Shown: one piece after another, positions 33,466-45,302 of the stretch
How the letters are laid out: every line of letters starts with the position of its first letter
Position numbering within the stretch: position 1 is the stretch's first letter
Assembly (NCBI GenBank): GCA_903813345.2
Contig: CAIIXF020000007.1
Span: forward strand, 11,601,730 to 11,661,729
DNA from: Owenia fusiformis
Taxonomy: Eukaryota; Annelida; Polychaeta; Sabellida; Oweniidae
Direction: 5' to 3'
Length of the DNA: 60,000 nucleotides
The notes under the pieces: model-generated
What the model saw: only the letters and a program-made list of their open reading frames with translations
Databases searched by the model: none
Told to the model about the DNA's origin: nothing
Translations under genes and position numbers: made by a program

Positions 33466-34735
33466 CCTATAATGTACTAATTCTCGTGTATTCCTCTTCG
33501 TTATACCGAATTGGCAAGTTAGTATATGACCGTGTGTTTATTTGGCATTCACTTAGAATCCTTCACAAATAAATCATAAGTAATAAAGATAACCCAATAT
33601 ATAGTCATTTTCAAGATATTTACAATGATATACTTTCTAAATAAAGTTACATACTTAAATATAAAATTGAAATTTAAGATTATCTCAATAAATGTAGTTG
33701 GAATGGCACGAAATTGAGCTAAAGGTATGTGTCGGTACAATTACCTGTGCAAAATATGAGATAAGGGATCATAATCTGAGTATCCCAACATTCGCATGAC
33801 GGGATCCACAGCCTGGACTATTCCTTTAGCTTCTCACGAGCATATGGGGAGAGAGACTCTGAAAACCCGATTGCACATGTTTTGGATTCAAGTTTGGACA
33901 CGGAAAATGTGTTTATCTTCTCAGGAGATCATTCAAATTATTTCTTATAATTTAACGTATAATTGTAACTTACAAGTAAATCAGTATTGGAAAGCAAGTG
34001 TTGCTGACCTCTCACAAGGATGCAAAAGTGTTATGGTGTAGTGATTATGTTCAGAAAGATGGCAGTACCTTATTTCTGCAATAAGAGATGTGGTATGTCA
34101 GTCTCAGAGTAATTGTAAAGCACTTGGTGAAATTGATAAAATAATATTTAATTTAATGTTTTATTTACGGATATTTACACATTTACATAACAAAATGTAG
34201 TAGGATGTATTATTCCCCGTGTAATATTCTTTCAGAGAATTATATGCGCCAATCCTTTGTTATCCAGCCTTTCCATAATATTACTTGGTCGTATTTATCT
34301 ATTCAAACAGATAATTACAGTACAGTTTATTTAGGATTATGTAATCTATATTCTAAAAAAGGTTGAATACAAAGGTTTCTGACAACTACAATAAATGAAG
34401 AGTGCCGAAATAGAGAGCTATTATGACGATTTATTATATACCTCAAATGTATTCTAGATGCTCATTGGCTTATTCATGGTCACATGACATGGAATAGATG
34501 AACTAATTCCCTGGAAAGTCCTAAATCCCTGCTTTCAGGGAAGATGAATTGTACTAATCACCAGTTAGGTCATGTGACCAGTCAATAGTACATTTTATCT
34601 TCCCCCAAATCTGAGATTATAGGAGTTGAAAGGTAAAATGCCTTTAAATGCCAATAAGAACCTGTGAACATTTGATATTGAAATGAAAAGACTTCTCATT
34701 TTGTTTTTGTTTACAGAGTACTTATCAGGTATATA
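33466..34735. other. Unassigned DNA
   Basis: AT-rich with no recognised gene or repeat. Small open frames (33549-33740, 33796-34041) lack family resemblance. Confidence 0.5.
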
Positions 34736-34741
34736 ATAAAA

Positions 34742-34912
34742 CAAATAGTGACTGCCACATTTTCGGGAAATAGTGTAAAAATTTTCCTCTCGGGAATATC
34801 CTGTCCACTGACTTGTTCCCTCGGCCTGCAGCCTCGGGAACATGTCAGTGGACAGGATATTCCCTTGAGGAAAATATTTTGCACTATTTCCCTCAATGGC
34901 AGTCACTATTTG
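34742..34912. repeat. Large palindrome, arms about 80 bp
   Basis: CAAATAGTGACTGCCA at the left faces TGGCAGTCACTATTTG at the right. The inner arms pair GGGAATATCCTGTCCACTGA with TCAGTGGACAGGATATTCCC, around a centre CCTGCAG. Frames on both strands over it mirror each other and are not genes. Confidence 0.9.
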
Positions 34913-35034
34913 TACACTATAAAACCATTTGTTTGATTTGATGTTGGCTATTTGGGATTCTTTTGAGAGTCAATTGTGAACTTTTCAGAAAAGAACACTT
35001 TAATAAAGCCATATTGTTAGCGGTTTATAATGCC

Positions 35035-35505
35035 AGCCAATGAGGATTTTTTGAACTAGGTAAAAGAAAAGATTCAGCCCTTCTTATTTTGAAGATAATC
35101 ATGTTGTTGTAACATTCTAGGAATATGGTCTTTATCACTTTTGAGCTGTTCTTCGGGGGGTCTTTTGAATATTGATGAATTATCATGGGGCTCAATTTAG
35201 GTTTTTACGGCTAAATATATTAAAAATTAGAAGTTTTCAGAAATGTGCATTTTGAATTTTTTAAAATAAGTAAATTAACTATAGAAATCTACAATATTAA
35301 AAAATCCCATAGTGGACTATGGACTATGGAATTCAAACGCCAATATCTTTAGAACTAGGTAAAAGAAACAATTTAACCCTTTTTTATTTTGAAAATAATC
35401 ATGGTATCGTAACGTACCAGTACTAGAAATATGGACTTCATTACTCTAAAACTGTTCTGGATGGGGTATTTTGAAGATTGATAAAATGGAGCTCAATGTA
35501 AATGT
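35035..35505. repeat. Two direct repeats, about 165 bp, spaced 305 bp
   Basis: GAACTAGGTAAAAGAAA at 35053 and 35352 begins two related blocks containing TTTTGAARATAATCATG, a GAAATATGG-type word and TTTTGAAKATTGATRAA. No coding sequence was seen. Confidence 0.75.
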
Positions 35506-38500
35506 GTAAAATTTTCAATGGCCTGCTATTATCAACTGGGGTCACTTTTCAACACCACTTCGTTAGATATCAAAATTATATGTATTAATGATACTTGTGT
35601 CAAAAAGATGGTGTTATATATACTTGTATATATATATATATATCATGTGCAATTGAACACCTAACTGACTCCACTAGGATTAATTTGTGGTTCGTTATGC
35701 ACTTATTGGAATGTTCGATTTACACTTGAAAGTTGTTATTTCTTTTCCCTCCGCGGACCTTTGATCTTCTCGTGTATACCTTTATTTGAAGAAGGGGCGA
35801 GGGAATGGACGTAAATTGATTTCGTAAACTTTGTTACATCTCACTAATTCCTGATATTTCGATGTTATATTCATTATATTTACCATATTTGATCTTTATG
35901 AAGGATAATTATAAGTTTATCATAGCATTAGGGTATTTTGCGTAATTTGTATTTTTCACACGAGCGCAGAGATGACAGTGGGTGGGATTTCATTTTGATT
36001 CCTTTTTAAAAACATGAAATTAAAAAACAGGCATTTACGATACTAAACATCTGCGATGCGCTTTGCTGTTGCTTACGTCTCTGACACAAAGCCTCCTTGG
36101 TAGAATTGTTTTGTTCTGAAGTACCAGGAATATAAAATCATGAAAATTGATCCTGATTAAAAGGATTTTTCCAATGTTGGCATTCCTTTTCTTCATCATA
36201 GGGCATAGACCCGAAGAGAATGTAAACCGTTCTGGAAGAATTACATACATGTACCATGGAGATTTGCATAAAAATGGCGGCAATGTGTGCCCTGCAATGT
36301 TTCAGCAGAAATCAAACAACAGCCAGATGGTACAGGTGGTACTTCCCAGGGGCCAATAACCATATATGGTATGAACAGTCATTGCACCCATCACAATGAA
36401 TCCAACCAATATATCTGCGCATGATAATGGTGTCAGGTATATATAAGTTACCGTTCGAAGTTTTCAATTGTCAACATTGTTAATAGAACTACTAAAATAG
36501 TAAAACAACTTTGAGTACTTTACGAAAGAGCTATCAATTGTGATGATAAAGTCATGATCACTGTCAAGTATTTATTACAGGTCATGTAGACCCTTGCTTG
36601 ATTTATAGCAAAAACATTGACTCAAATTGGTAGCGTCGCCTTTTTATAGATATCACACCTTAGACGTGTATCAGTTAAGAAAAATAAAAAAATAGCATCC
36701 TGACAGATTTCGCCATACTGTGCACCTATTCTTTTAGCGATTTATTCGCAAACGTTCTCTTGAAAAATAAATCTTACAGGTTTGTTGATTTTTTTTATAG
36801 AAATCGGCTTCCCCCCACTCCGTTCATTCTTTCCGATCACCGGGCGTGGTACATGTATATTGTTACTGGCACATGCAAATGATAAGTGACATCCATAAAT
36901 GAAATAAAAGGCAGGTGTAAAATTGGTTACACTTGATTATTTAAAACCTGTAATATCAAGACTACTTCTTATAAATATAAATTGACTTCAATTTTTCCAA
37001 AATTACAAAAGGTTAGGAATTACGGACTTAATTAAAGAACTTAATTTGCAATTGCATTCCCAAATAAACCGATTGCAATGTTGACTTCAGAGTCTGCACA
37101 ATGAATTGTTTCGAAAACAAGACTAACGTTAACATGGTAAACGGATACCCATGATCAAATTATTTTCAGAAATGAGTTTTATTATTTTGATGGGAGAGGT
37201 TCGACTTCCGAATGAACGATATAGGAACATGAAATGAGGTTCGTGACACATCTCTTTTGTTTAAATGATTAAAGCAAACGGTTGAAGCTTTCAGTAGGTT
37301 TAATGCTTTCAGATAATCACATACAATATTAAAACATGATATTTACGGGTAATATCCAGGATTGAGAGAACCCATTAAACCGGCATAATGTCATGTGCTG
37401 GTCATGATGTGCCGCGTTCGATAATATCAGAATGTAAGAGAACTATTATGTAACGCCTAGTTCAGCGCCTCCTTGTTGCCATGAAACCCGTGTGGATGAT
37501 ATCATTGACGGACTCTGAAGTATGGGTCAACATTGTTTGGGCTTGCGTCGTAATTAAAGTATAAGATTTGGCCCCCTTTCGGAAATCGAGGCCACGTTTC
37601 TAAAGATTGGACTCAATCAGAATGAGGACAGTGTTGAACTAAGTGTTATTTACCGGATATTGATATTTAGGTACGTTTGTGAAGATCCAAATGTTCTTGG
37701 CTCCCCTCTTGCCTAAGTATTCTAAAATGACCCAGGTATTCTAGTTTCACTCATATGATCAAATACGATCGATATGTTAATTTTCAATTATTTGAGGTAT
37801 CTTTCAGAGGTGGCTGCTGAAATAAAGTTAATTAACCCACTCCAATGATACATGTATGTGGCTATCTCATGCACAAAAGGTCTTCCATTTAACTAATAGG
37901 GAAACTGTTGAGCAGGGATATGCCTCCTTTTTGGCCTTTTGAAGCAATGGGTTCAAAAGTTATCAAAAAAGGGCAAACATCTCTCCAAGCAATTTTTCTT
38001 GTAATCTCTCTTGTGAGTTTTCAGATCTGATTTGGCAAGAATCAGAACACTTTGGCAGCCTGGAGCAATTTGGCTTCAACATACGTTGATCATCGAAGAA
38101 GCTCTCCGATGGAGAAAGTGAAACATGGAGGAGAGTGGTTTAGGTTACATTTTATCTTCGAGGAATTTGAATTATTTGCAGAAAACGCTCAGTGCGGATA
38201 CAAAGCGCGCGTGGTAGTGTGGTATGGTGTGGACTTACCGGTAGCCGTGATGGGTATTAAGTGATATTCATTTATGTGAGGTAGATACCTATTAAAAGGA
38301 AATTGAATTTGTCGATTTTATACAACGTTTACAACCTTAATTCGGTGTTTGTGATCAATATACCCTGTTGATATGAGTTCTTTTTGCATCTTGAATGTCA
38401 TGTCATAGTACCCCACATAATTTTGTCACCAACTTAAGATTCAAGATTTTACTGCTTTCCTATATATGCAATCTATGCAATCTTCGTGAAATTTTGCATA

Positions 38501-39300
38501 CTTCAATTATTAATATATTTCTCACACTCAGTTACTTTTATTAACACAAAACTCTATTTTCAACAACAATTTCAAAATACTATATCAATAGTTGTCTCAA
38601 ATAAGGATATTTTAGCATTTTCAAATGTATTCTTAAATGTTTACATGTAGTTTTAAATTGAAGTTGGCGACAAATTTAGTAGTATGTGTTTCGTACTATA
38701 GTATCTTTGTGATTTTATAAAAAATCGGAAAATATAATTGGATAAGTGCAACCTCTAAACACTCGGTGTGGATGAGCATATTAATAAACAGGACACTTTA
38801 TAATTTGATGATATCGTAATTTCATGTACCCTCTGTAAAGAAAAAAATGTGCGTTGTCCTTTACCAATCATATCTTTTTTATTCTTCATTGTTATCATAT
38901 CAAAGTTTCAGAGGTTTAATTTATGAATACTTTGACCAAATGGAGAAAATATCAAAGAATTTCGTATCTATGGTAAAAAGATAGGAAGGATTGAATATAA
39001 CTACTCCCAAAATCGTGAGTGTGACTTTACCATAAATTGACGTCATAAAGGAAGAGGAGCGTTTATTGGCAAATACCCCTATGGTCAAAATGAATAATTT
39101 AAGGTGTAACATGAAGAATAGAATATCGTATAACTCTTTGGAAAATATTAAAGTGCCCGGGCACACATAGGCTGAGATGCATTTAGTTCAGTACGGTTGT
39201 ATTGACTTACATGGGGCTGTGCATCATTGACTTAACATGAGGATATTAGCAGATCCCAATAGAGCCCATTGGTTTCCATTGATTATCACAAAAATACGCA
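35506..39300. other. Unassigned intergenic DNA
   Basis: Nearly 3.8 kb with no convincing exon, RNA gene or transposon. Short frames at 36035-36359 and 38052-38264 have no family resemblance and no splice context that I could support. Confidence 0.5.
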
Positions 39301-39309
39301 AAATACACT

Positions 39310-39410
39310 ATGACCTGAATCGATTGAAAACTTAATAATTTCACAATATGACACAAATGGTTTATCTCATCATATGTCAAAATATGAAGTTTGCAATCGA
39401 TTCAGGTCAT
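39310..39410. repeat. Hairpin with perfect 17-bp arms
   Basis: ATGACCTGAATCGATTG (39310-39326) faces CAATCGATTCAGGTCAT (39394-39410), with partial pairing continuing inward (AAAACTT and AAGTTTG). Confidence 0.85.
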
Positions 39411-40035
39411 ACTTAAAACTAAAGATTGTACATTTTCTCATCATTTTTTCTCTACAAAATGGCTATAGAAAAATGCTCCAAAAACAACTTTTTCACTTAT
39501 CAAAAATCATACAACTTTGTAAAACCAAAGAATATACTATTATATTCCATTATGTAGTAACATATTGTATAAGATGTAAGGATGCGTAGGATGCAAATGG
39601 ATTTTGACAGACACAAAAATACTTCCTGGTTTGGAATCTATGCCTCTACACTTCATGATTGAATTATGACCCTAATAAGTGGCCTATACAACAATACAGT
39701 GCTTCAAATAGGTCAACAAGATACTAACGTGCATATAGAGTAATAATCAAAGCAGAATACTCATTTTGAAAAATCAGATGAATTATTTTTTTCTAATGGG
39801 GAGATACCAATGGAATATGCATATGGTCCTTTGAGAAATCCCATACCCAGAAATGTGCTCAAGAAGGGGATCTTCTGAGACATAAAATTAAATTGTTAGT
39901 TACATTTACAGGAATACATTTCTAAAAAGGTCTTGAATCCAGTTATATCAGTTATAGAATGAAAGTCTGAGAAACTACAACCATTTTGTGATAGAATTTG
40001 AGGTAATATCCTACAGATTCAGAGGTCTCTTCTCA

Positions 40036-41540
40036 GTAATAAGATATTCAAAATAGCATGTCAAATATCCCCATACCGGAGCTCTGCGATGAGACCTCTA
40101 CAGTGTTTCTACCAGCTATCGGTGATAGCATTTGTAAATAAGTCAAAATAGCTTGTCTGTGTGTCATGTCTACTTAATTCATTTCATTCTTCCCAAATAT
40201 CCAAAATCCATTCATTCTCAAAATTCATTTGAGGTGATATTGTTAAAGGCCCCATATAAAGTTTAAACCACTTTGGCTTATATTGTAGTCTTACCCAATG
40301 TTATCAAAGTGTGATATGTGAAACTTTTTTTTAAATTTCAAAAAGTGTTTTTTGATAGACTTGTTGTTCCAAAATTTGTGAATTAATTTAAAACCAACTT
40401 TTAGAGGTCACTCATATCTTCTAATTAGCCACAATTCATACCAATGCATAGCATTCATCCTCCCATGTTTTTTGCCGAAAAAAATAAGAAAATCGGTTCA
40501 TAAATAAGCGAGAAATGAACTTATTAATGCATGAAAATGGTTCTGAGAAAAATGCATTTCAAAATTTTAGTTCTCATAGAAACCAATTGTACAATGATAT
40601 CTAAAACATAATTTATTCTTCCTTTTAACCTGGTTAGACAATCAACATTGTTTTTTATGAAAGTCTAACATATTTAGAAAAGATTGACATCGAAAAAGAA
40701 ATTTCAATTTTTTTCAAAAAGTTTTTGGTACCTTAGTGACATCATTAATGTTTCAAAATATTTTTGATATGTCAAAACATTGAAGTGGCCCATTAAATAT
40801 GGCATTTTATTATTGAAATAGTGTGTCCTTTGTTCAACCTTTGCATTGGTGTTAAAAAGATAATCTTTTTTGAAATGCATTAAGAAATATTTGATGATTA
40901 AGAAATTTCAACATTTTTTGAAAAATGGCGGGAAATTTGAATATTTGAGAAATGAAATGCTCACAACTTTTTTTTCAAAAATATTTTTTTGTTCAAAAAT
41001 CTCTAAAACCACTTTTTAAGTCCTGACAAATAGTAAATGAATGATAAAAAAATATTTTCAAACTTTAGACGGGGACTTTAAGAATAAATACGGAAAGGTA
41101 TTTTGCATGAAAAGGATTAATAAGTGAGATTTACATCGATATGGGTTATTTTTACATACTGTTTTTAATTCAACAATTCACACATAATATGAAGCCAATC
41201 TCTTACATATTTATAGCACGAGCAGAAAAACCCCTTAAGTGCCTCTAGTAAAGTTTTTAAATAATTTGGCTCATCTATTGCTGAGAAATCACTTGTCTAA
41301 TTCCTTCCCATTTTTGGTACAAACGCGATGAAAATTCTCATTGTATTGCTCCGGTATGGGACATTTTGACATGCTATCTTGAATTTCTTAATACTCGCAT
41401 AAAATTTATCTGTTCTTTGTCATATTTCTTTACCTTGCTAACGATACTCCTGGGCTACTTTGTACAAATTTTCAAAAAATTTGGTTCATCAGTTGCCGGG
41501 AAAATACTTGGCAAAAAGTGTCTCATTTTTTGGGACACCC
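40036..41540. mobile_element. Inverted-repeat segment ending in a mariner-like tip
   Basis: AAATAGCATGTCAAATATCC followed by CCATACCGGAGC (within 40036-40083) is inverted at 41348-41395 (GCTCCGGTATGGG, then CATTTTGACATGCTATCTTG). The right side ends near 41540 with TGTCTCATTTTTTGGGACAC, which inverted is a GTGTCCCAAAAAATGAGACA mariner-type tip. The matching left tip was not found. The interior is AT-rich with no gene. Confidence 0.55.
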
Positions 41541-41555
41541 AATATATCAATAAAG

Positions 41556-42820
41556 GAGTGGTATCGATATGGAGAACTTTTTGAACACACGTTTCTCTTA
41601 AACCAGTCATAAAAAAATCAAAAAATTTAACACATCGTCAATTCAATGGTCATCTTTTGAATGGTAACAATATAATTTGAAAAATACACTAGTACAGGGT
41701 GGACAAAAAATGGAAACCCTGCATTTATCTTTGTCATTTTAATAAATGACTCCCTGATATTTCACACATAATAACATCATTCAATTTCCTATCACCCCCC
41801 CCCCCCCATATTTCATGACCATCAGACTTATAGTCACAATTCTACAACACTTTGAATAACATACTTGAGGTTTGGCCATCATCGCGCTGTAGGCAAAACA
41901 GCACAGTTGTCATTTGTCAATGACCCGAATGTATTCCTCAGCAGGTATGGCCTCAATGACACGGATCATCTCCCTTTTGAGGTTTGCAATTGTCCTGAGG
42001 TCATTCTCATACACTCTATCTCTGCTATATCCCCACAGGTAGGGACATTTTGGACAACAAGTGCAAGTTTCCCAACAGCACGAAAGTGGCAACTAGGGCA
42101 TGTTTTTAAAGTGCTGTAACATTGTGACTATCAATCTGATGGTCATGATATATAGTGGAAAATTGAATTGTGTACAAATGAGTAAAATATCAGCGAGTTG
42201 TTTCTAAAAATGACAAAGATATGAGGAAACTAGTGTAAGGGTTTCCATTTTTTGACCACCCTGTATATATCCTTTTTTCATCTACCGGTATATTGTTTTA
42301 GAAAACACACCAAACACTTGTTTTGTTCTTGGTATCATGTTTTCAGAGTGTAATGAAACATCTTTCCGAACCTATTGAAACAAAACGATATAAACACAAC
42401 ATGTTTAGGTCTCTCAATATTGTAATTGTATGTAAAGGAAATGTTGGTTGATTTTAAAAAAGTATCTTGTTAATGAAATAAAAGGTTTATCTTGATTTTT
42501 ATCTATTATGGGGGAAAACTTTTTTAAAATCAACCAAAAATTCCTTTGTATAACTATAATATTGAGAGGTCTAAAACATTTTGTATATGCTATTTTGTTT
42601 CAACAAGGTTCGGAAAGACTTTTTATTTCATTCTCAAAAATTGGTAGAAAGGAGCAAAAACAATTGCACTTAAAAAACAAAAACAGTTATATAAAATATT
42701 TCTAAATGATTTTCGCATTAAATTGTTGTCAATTAGTCAACATTACATAAAATACCGTGTTTTTTTACAGACTGTTTTCAATGATTTGTTTAAGAGAAAA
42801 ACATTGTTAAAATTTCCACC
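41556..42820. mobile_element. Palindromic foldback element, split copy
   Basis: Second copy of the element at 16265-16985. Its left end has GGTATCGATATGGAGAAC and its right arm reaches about 42820 (GTTTAAGAGAAAAACATTGT). Centre arms match (GGTCTCTCAATATTGTAATT facing ATAATATTGAGAGGTC). It is interrupted by the mariner foldback at 41695-42263. Confidence 0.75.
41695..42263. mobile_element. TA-flanked mariner foldback, 569 bp, nested
   Basis: TA pairs at 41693-41694 and 42264-42265. Tips are CAGGGTGGACAAAAAATGGA and, inverted, CAGGGTGGTCAAAAAATGGA, both followed by AACCCT or AACCCTT. Minus-strand 42092-41910 encodes a transposase tail: YLWGYSRDRVYENDLRTI, then LKREMIRVIEAIPAE. This pattern ends many Tc1/mariner (IS630-type) transposases. 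The DDE core is absent. Confidence 0.85.
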
Positions 42821-44920
42821 AGTTATTCAAAATATGTATGCCATGTGCCTCCAAGAGTTTAGTAATATTATACAAAATTTTGAAAAAGATATGACTGATA
42901 AAGGACCATGCACCTTTTTCAAAGGGTTCTCCAAACGAATTCTCGCACAACTATTGATTGTTATTTGGGCCAAGCGTGAAATATAGGGTGTAATACCTAT
43001 GGAATATATAACACACTACTATACCTTGCATTTGGTGTTCATGAGCAACCCATTTGGCTTATTAGTAATGATTATGTATTTGTTTTTATTTGTCTGTTCC
43101 TTATGAATGGTTTATCGGTTGAAAATTAGATGCTAGTAAGGCACTTTCAAAAATATATTAAACAATTCAATTAGACAAACAAAGTATCTTATGCATTTCT
43201 AGGTGTTAGGTATAGTAGTGTGATATAAGTGTGCAATAATTTCCTTTTTTTATTAAGCATTACCTACACATAATTCCAACACGGCTTGGTTAATAAAATA
43301 TTACGAATTTGAATTCAAAAATTACCATTAAGACCGCACCGTGTGCGCATAGGGGTCAATTAACGATAATTTATATATTTCCAAAAATACAAAATTCGAA
43401 AATTAAACTATTCATATGACGATGGATTTTTCTTGAATTGGAGAGGAAACACAAATATTTTGTAAATTCGTAAGCGGCATCATTGGAACTATATTGGCAT
43501 TTCGTAGCCTGAGCAATTTTCAAAGGAATAAAAAATTAAAAACATATTTTCGTCAATCGTTCAATAAGTCTGGTTTAATTTCAAATAAGATATTATTTAT
43601 CACATTTGTGTGTGTCAAACAAACAACAAGCATGTCTCCTTGGATATTAGTATTCAATTGTAAAAATAAAAAATGTAAATAGAGTCAACGTTATCGTTTG
43701 AAATTATTAGCCGCAGATTATTTTGAACGGCCCCTATGTCAAAAACGATAACTTAAGAAATGCGCAAGATACGTTCATACAACTTTACATGTACAGTTCC
43801 TCTCCGATGCCCTCACTATAGGACAAAGTTTGTGTCTTCATTTAATATGTTTTTTCCAGAAAAGGGTGTCTAATAATCATGAATTATCCAATTCATCTGT
43901 TTTGGAGGATACATTATATTAGACTCTATTAATCATTCCAAGAATCCCCCTTTTACTATGACATGGCCTACTTTATAACATCATATATTATAAATGTTGA
44001 AAAGCAAAATATTTATTCAGTTTCACTCTTTTATAAAAAAAATTAAGGTATTCTAATGTAATATATTCCTTTCGCCGTATTTAATTGTATTTGTTAAGTC
44101 TCTCAATTAGTTTAATTTTAAAAGTGAATGGACCGGGTCCTATCATAACAGGGTGTGTACCAAATTAAGCGTGATATGTGAACGCGCACTGTAGGTACAA
44201 CACAAGGGTGATGAAATTTGAGCAAACTGATGTTTTCATCGTTTCGGAAAGATCTGATCTAGTTTCTATATATTTGTATATGTAAATGTCTGTAACACCA
44301 TCCTAGACAGTGAACTTGACCGTGAATTTTTTAGTTCAAACTTCACAAACTATCAATGAATGTAGTATATGGTATAATCCTCGGTTACGGTAAGGTACAA
44401 CACATACATGTAGGTTGGCGTTTCGATTTTACATGCAAGCTTAAACTCCCTGATATTGCTTCTTCTCCTCCTACGAAGAACTGTTAAAGGGTTCCGATAA
44501 GCTTCTCGTATAAAAACAATATCAATTTGTCCTTATAATACACAAATGATCCAGAAATGTTACATAAAAGTTAGAGGTGTTGACACAACGACCTCGAGCC
44601 TTTGAACCCTTGAGTATTATTCCGGGATCGAGCCTTTTATACTAAATGGTGAGCAACACCAGAAACGAGCGTTCGATTTGCTAAACGATATGCGTCACCC
44701 TTTTTTATTCTGTAAGTGATCATCATGGAATTTAGACACATTTTTTAGAATGAGGTGGATTTTGACATCCTGAAATATTGTATTTGTATTATCAAAACGT
44801 TCGTTTCTACAACGTTTTTTGTGAATCAATGAAATTCCATTTTCTATGTTTAACCGTTACCGTTTGCTTTATAAAATAAAAACTTGTACTGTACGAGCAA
44901 AATAAAATGTGTCTAAGCTA
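42821..44920. other. Unassigned AT-rich DNA
   Basis: No recognised gene. The frame 42723-42986 starts in the foldback element and its tail has no family resemblance. Confidence 0.5.
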
Positions 44921-45302
44921 GATTTTTTATTTTTTTTATTTATTAAAATCATATAAACATATAAGTGATAATGACACCCTAGTGGGTATATGTCTTATCA
45001 CAGGCTAAAATTTTTAGAAATGGCATATTGTTAGTTACATTTATTATTGATGTTACAAAGTGTCTCAAAGTATAAATTATGTAAGCCAAACTGGGAAACA
45101 AATAAAAATAAAAATGATGTACATTATAAAAGATGTAATAAAACATTTTAATGATGTAGAATAGCTAAATGGAAAAAAGTGCATCTGTTAAAAATTTGTA
45201 CAGGGTACTAATTATAGAGACTAATGACATGTCTTTTGAAGGCTCGCTTAAAAATAAAAATGGTTTTTGAATTTTTGATAACATCTGGAGTTGAATTCCA
45301 GA

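Noticed and set aside
27601-33480. One single large inverted duplication including the 27.6-kb and 32.5-kb hairpin family
   Set aside because: The order of blocks is A-B-A'-B', not A-B-B'-A'. Only the B blocks (27955 and 33460 ends) form the element tips with a matching 5-bp duplication.
38052-38264. 70-aa frame starting MAAWSNLAS
   Set aside because: Short, isolated, no splice or family support.
42723-42986. 87-aa frame with Phe/Cys-rich tail
   Set aside because: Its first part lies in the palindromic element and the rest shows no recognisable family.
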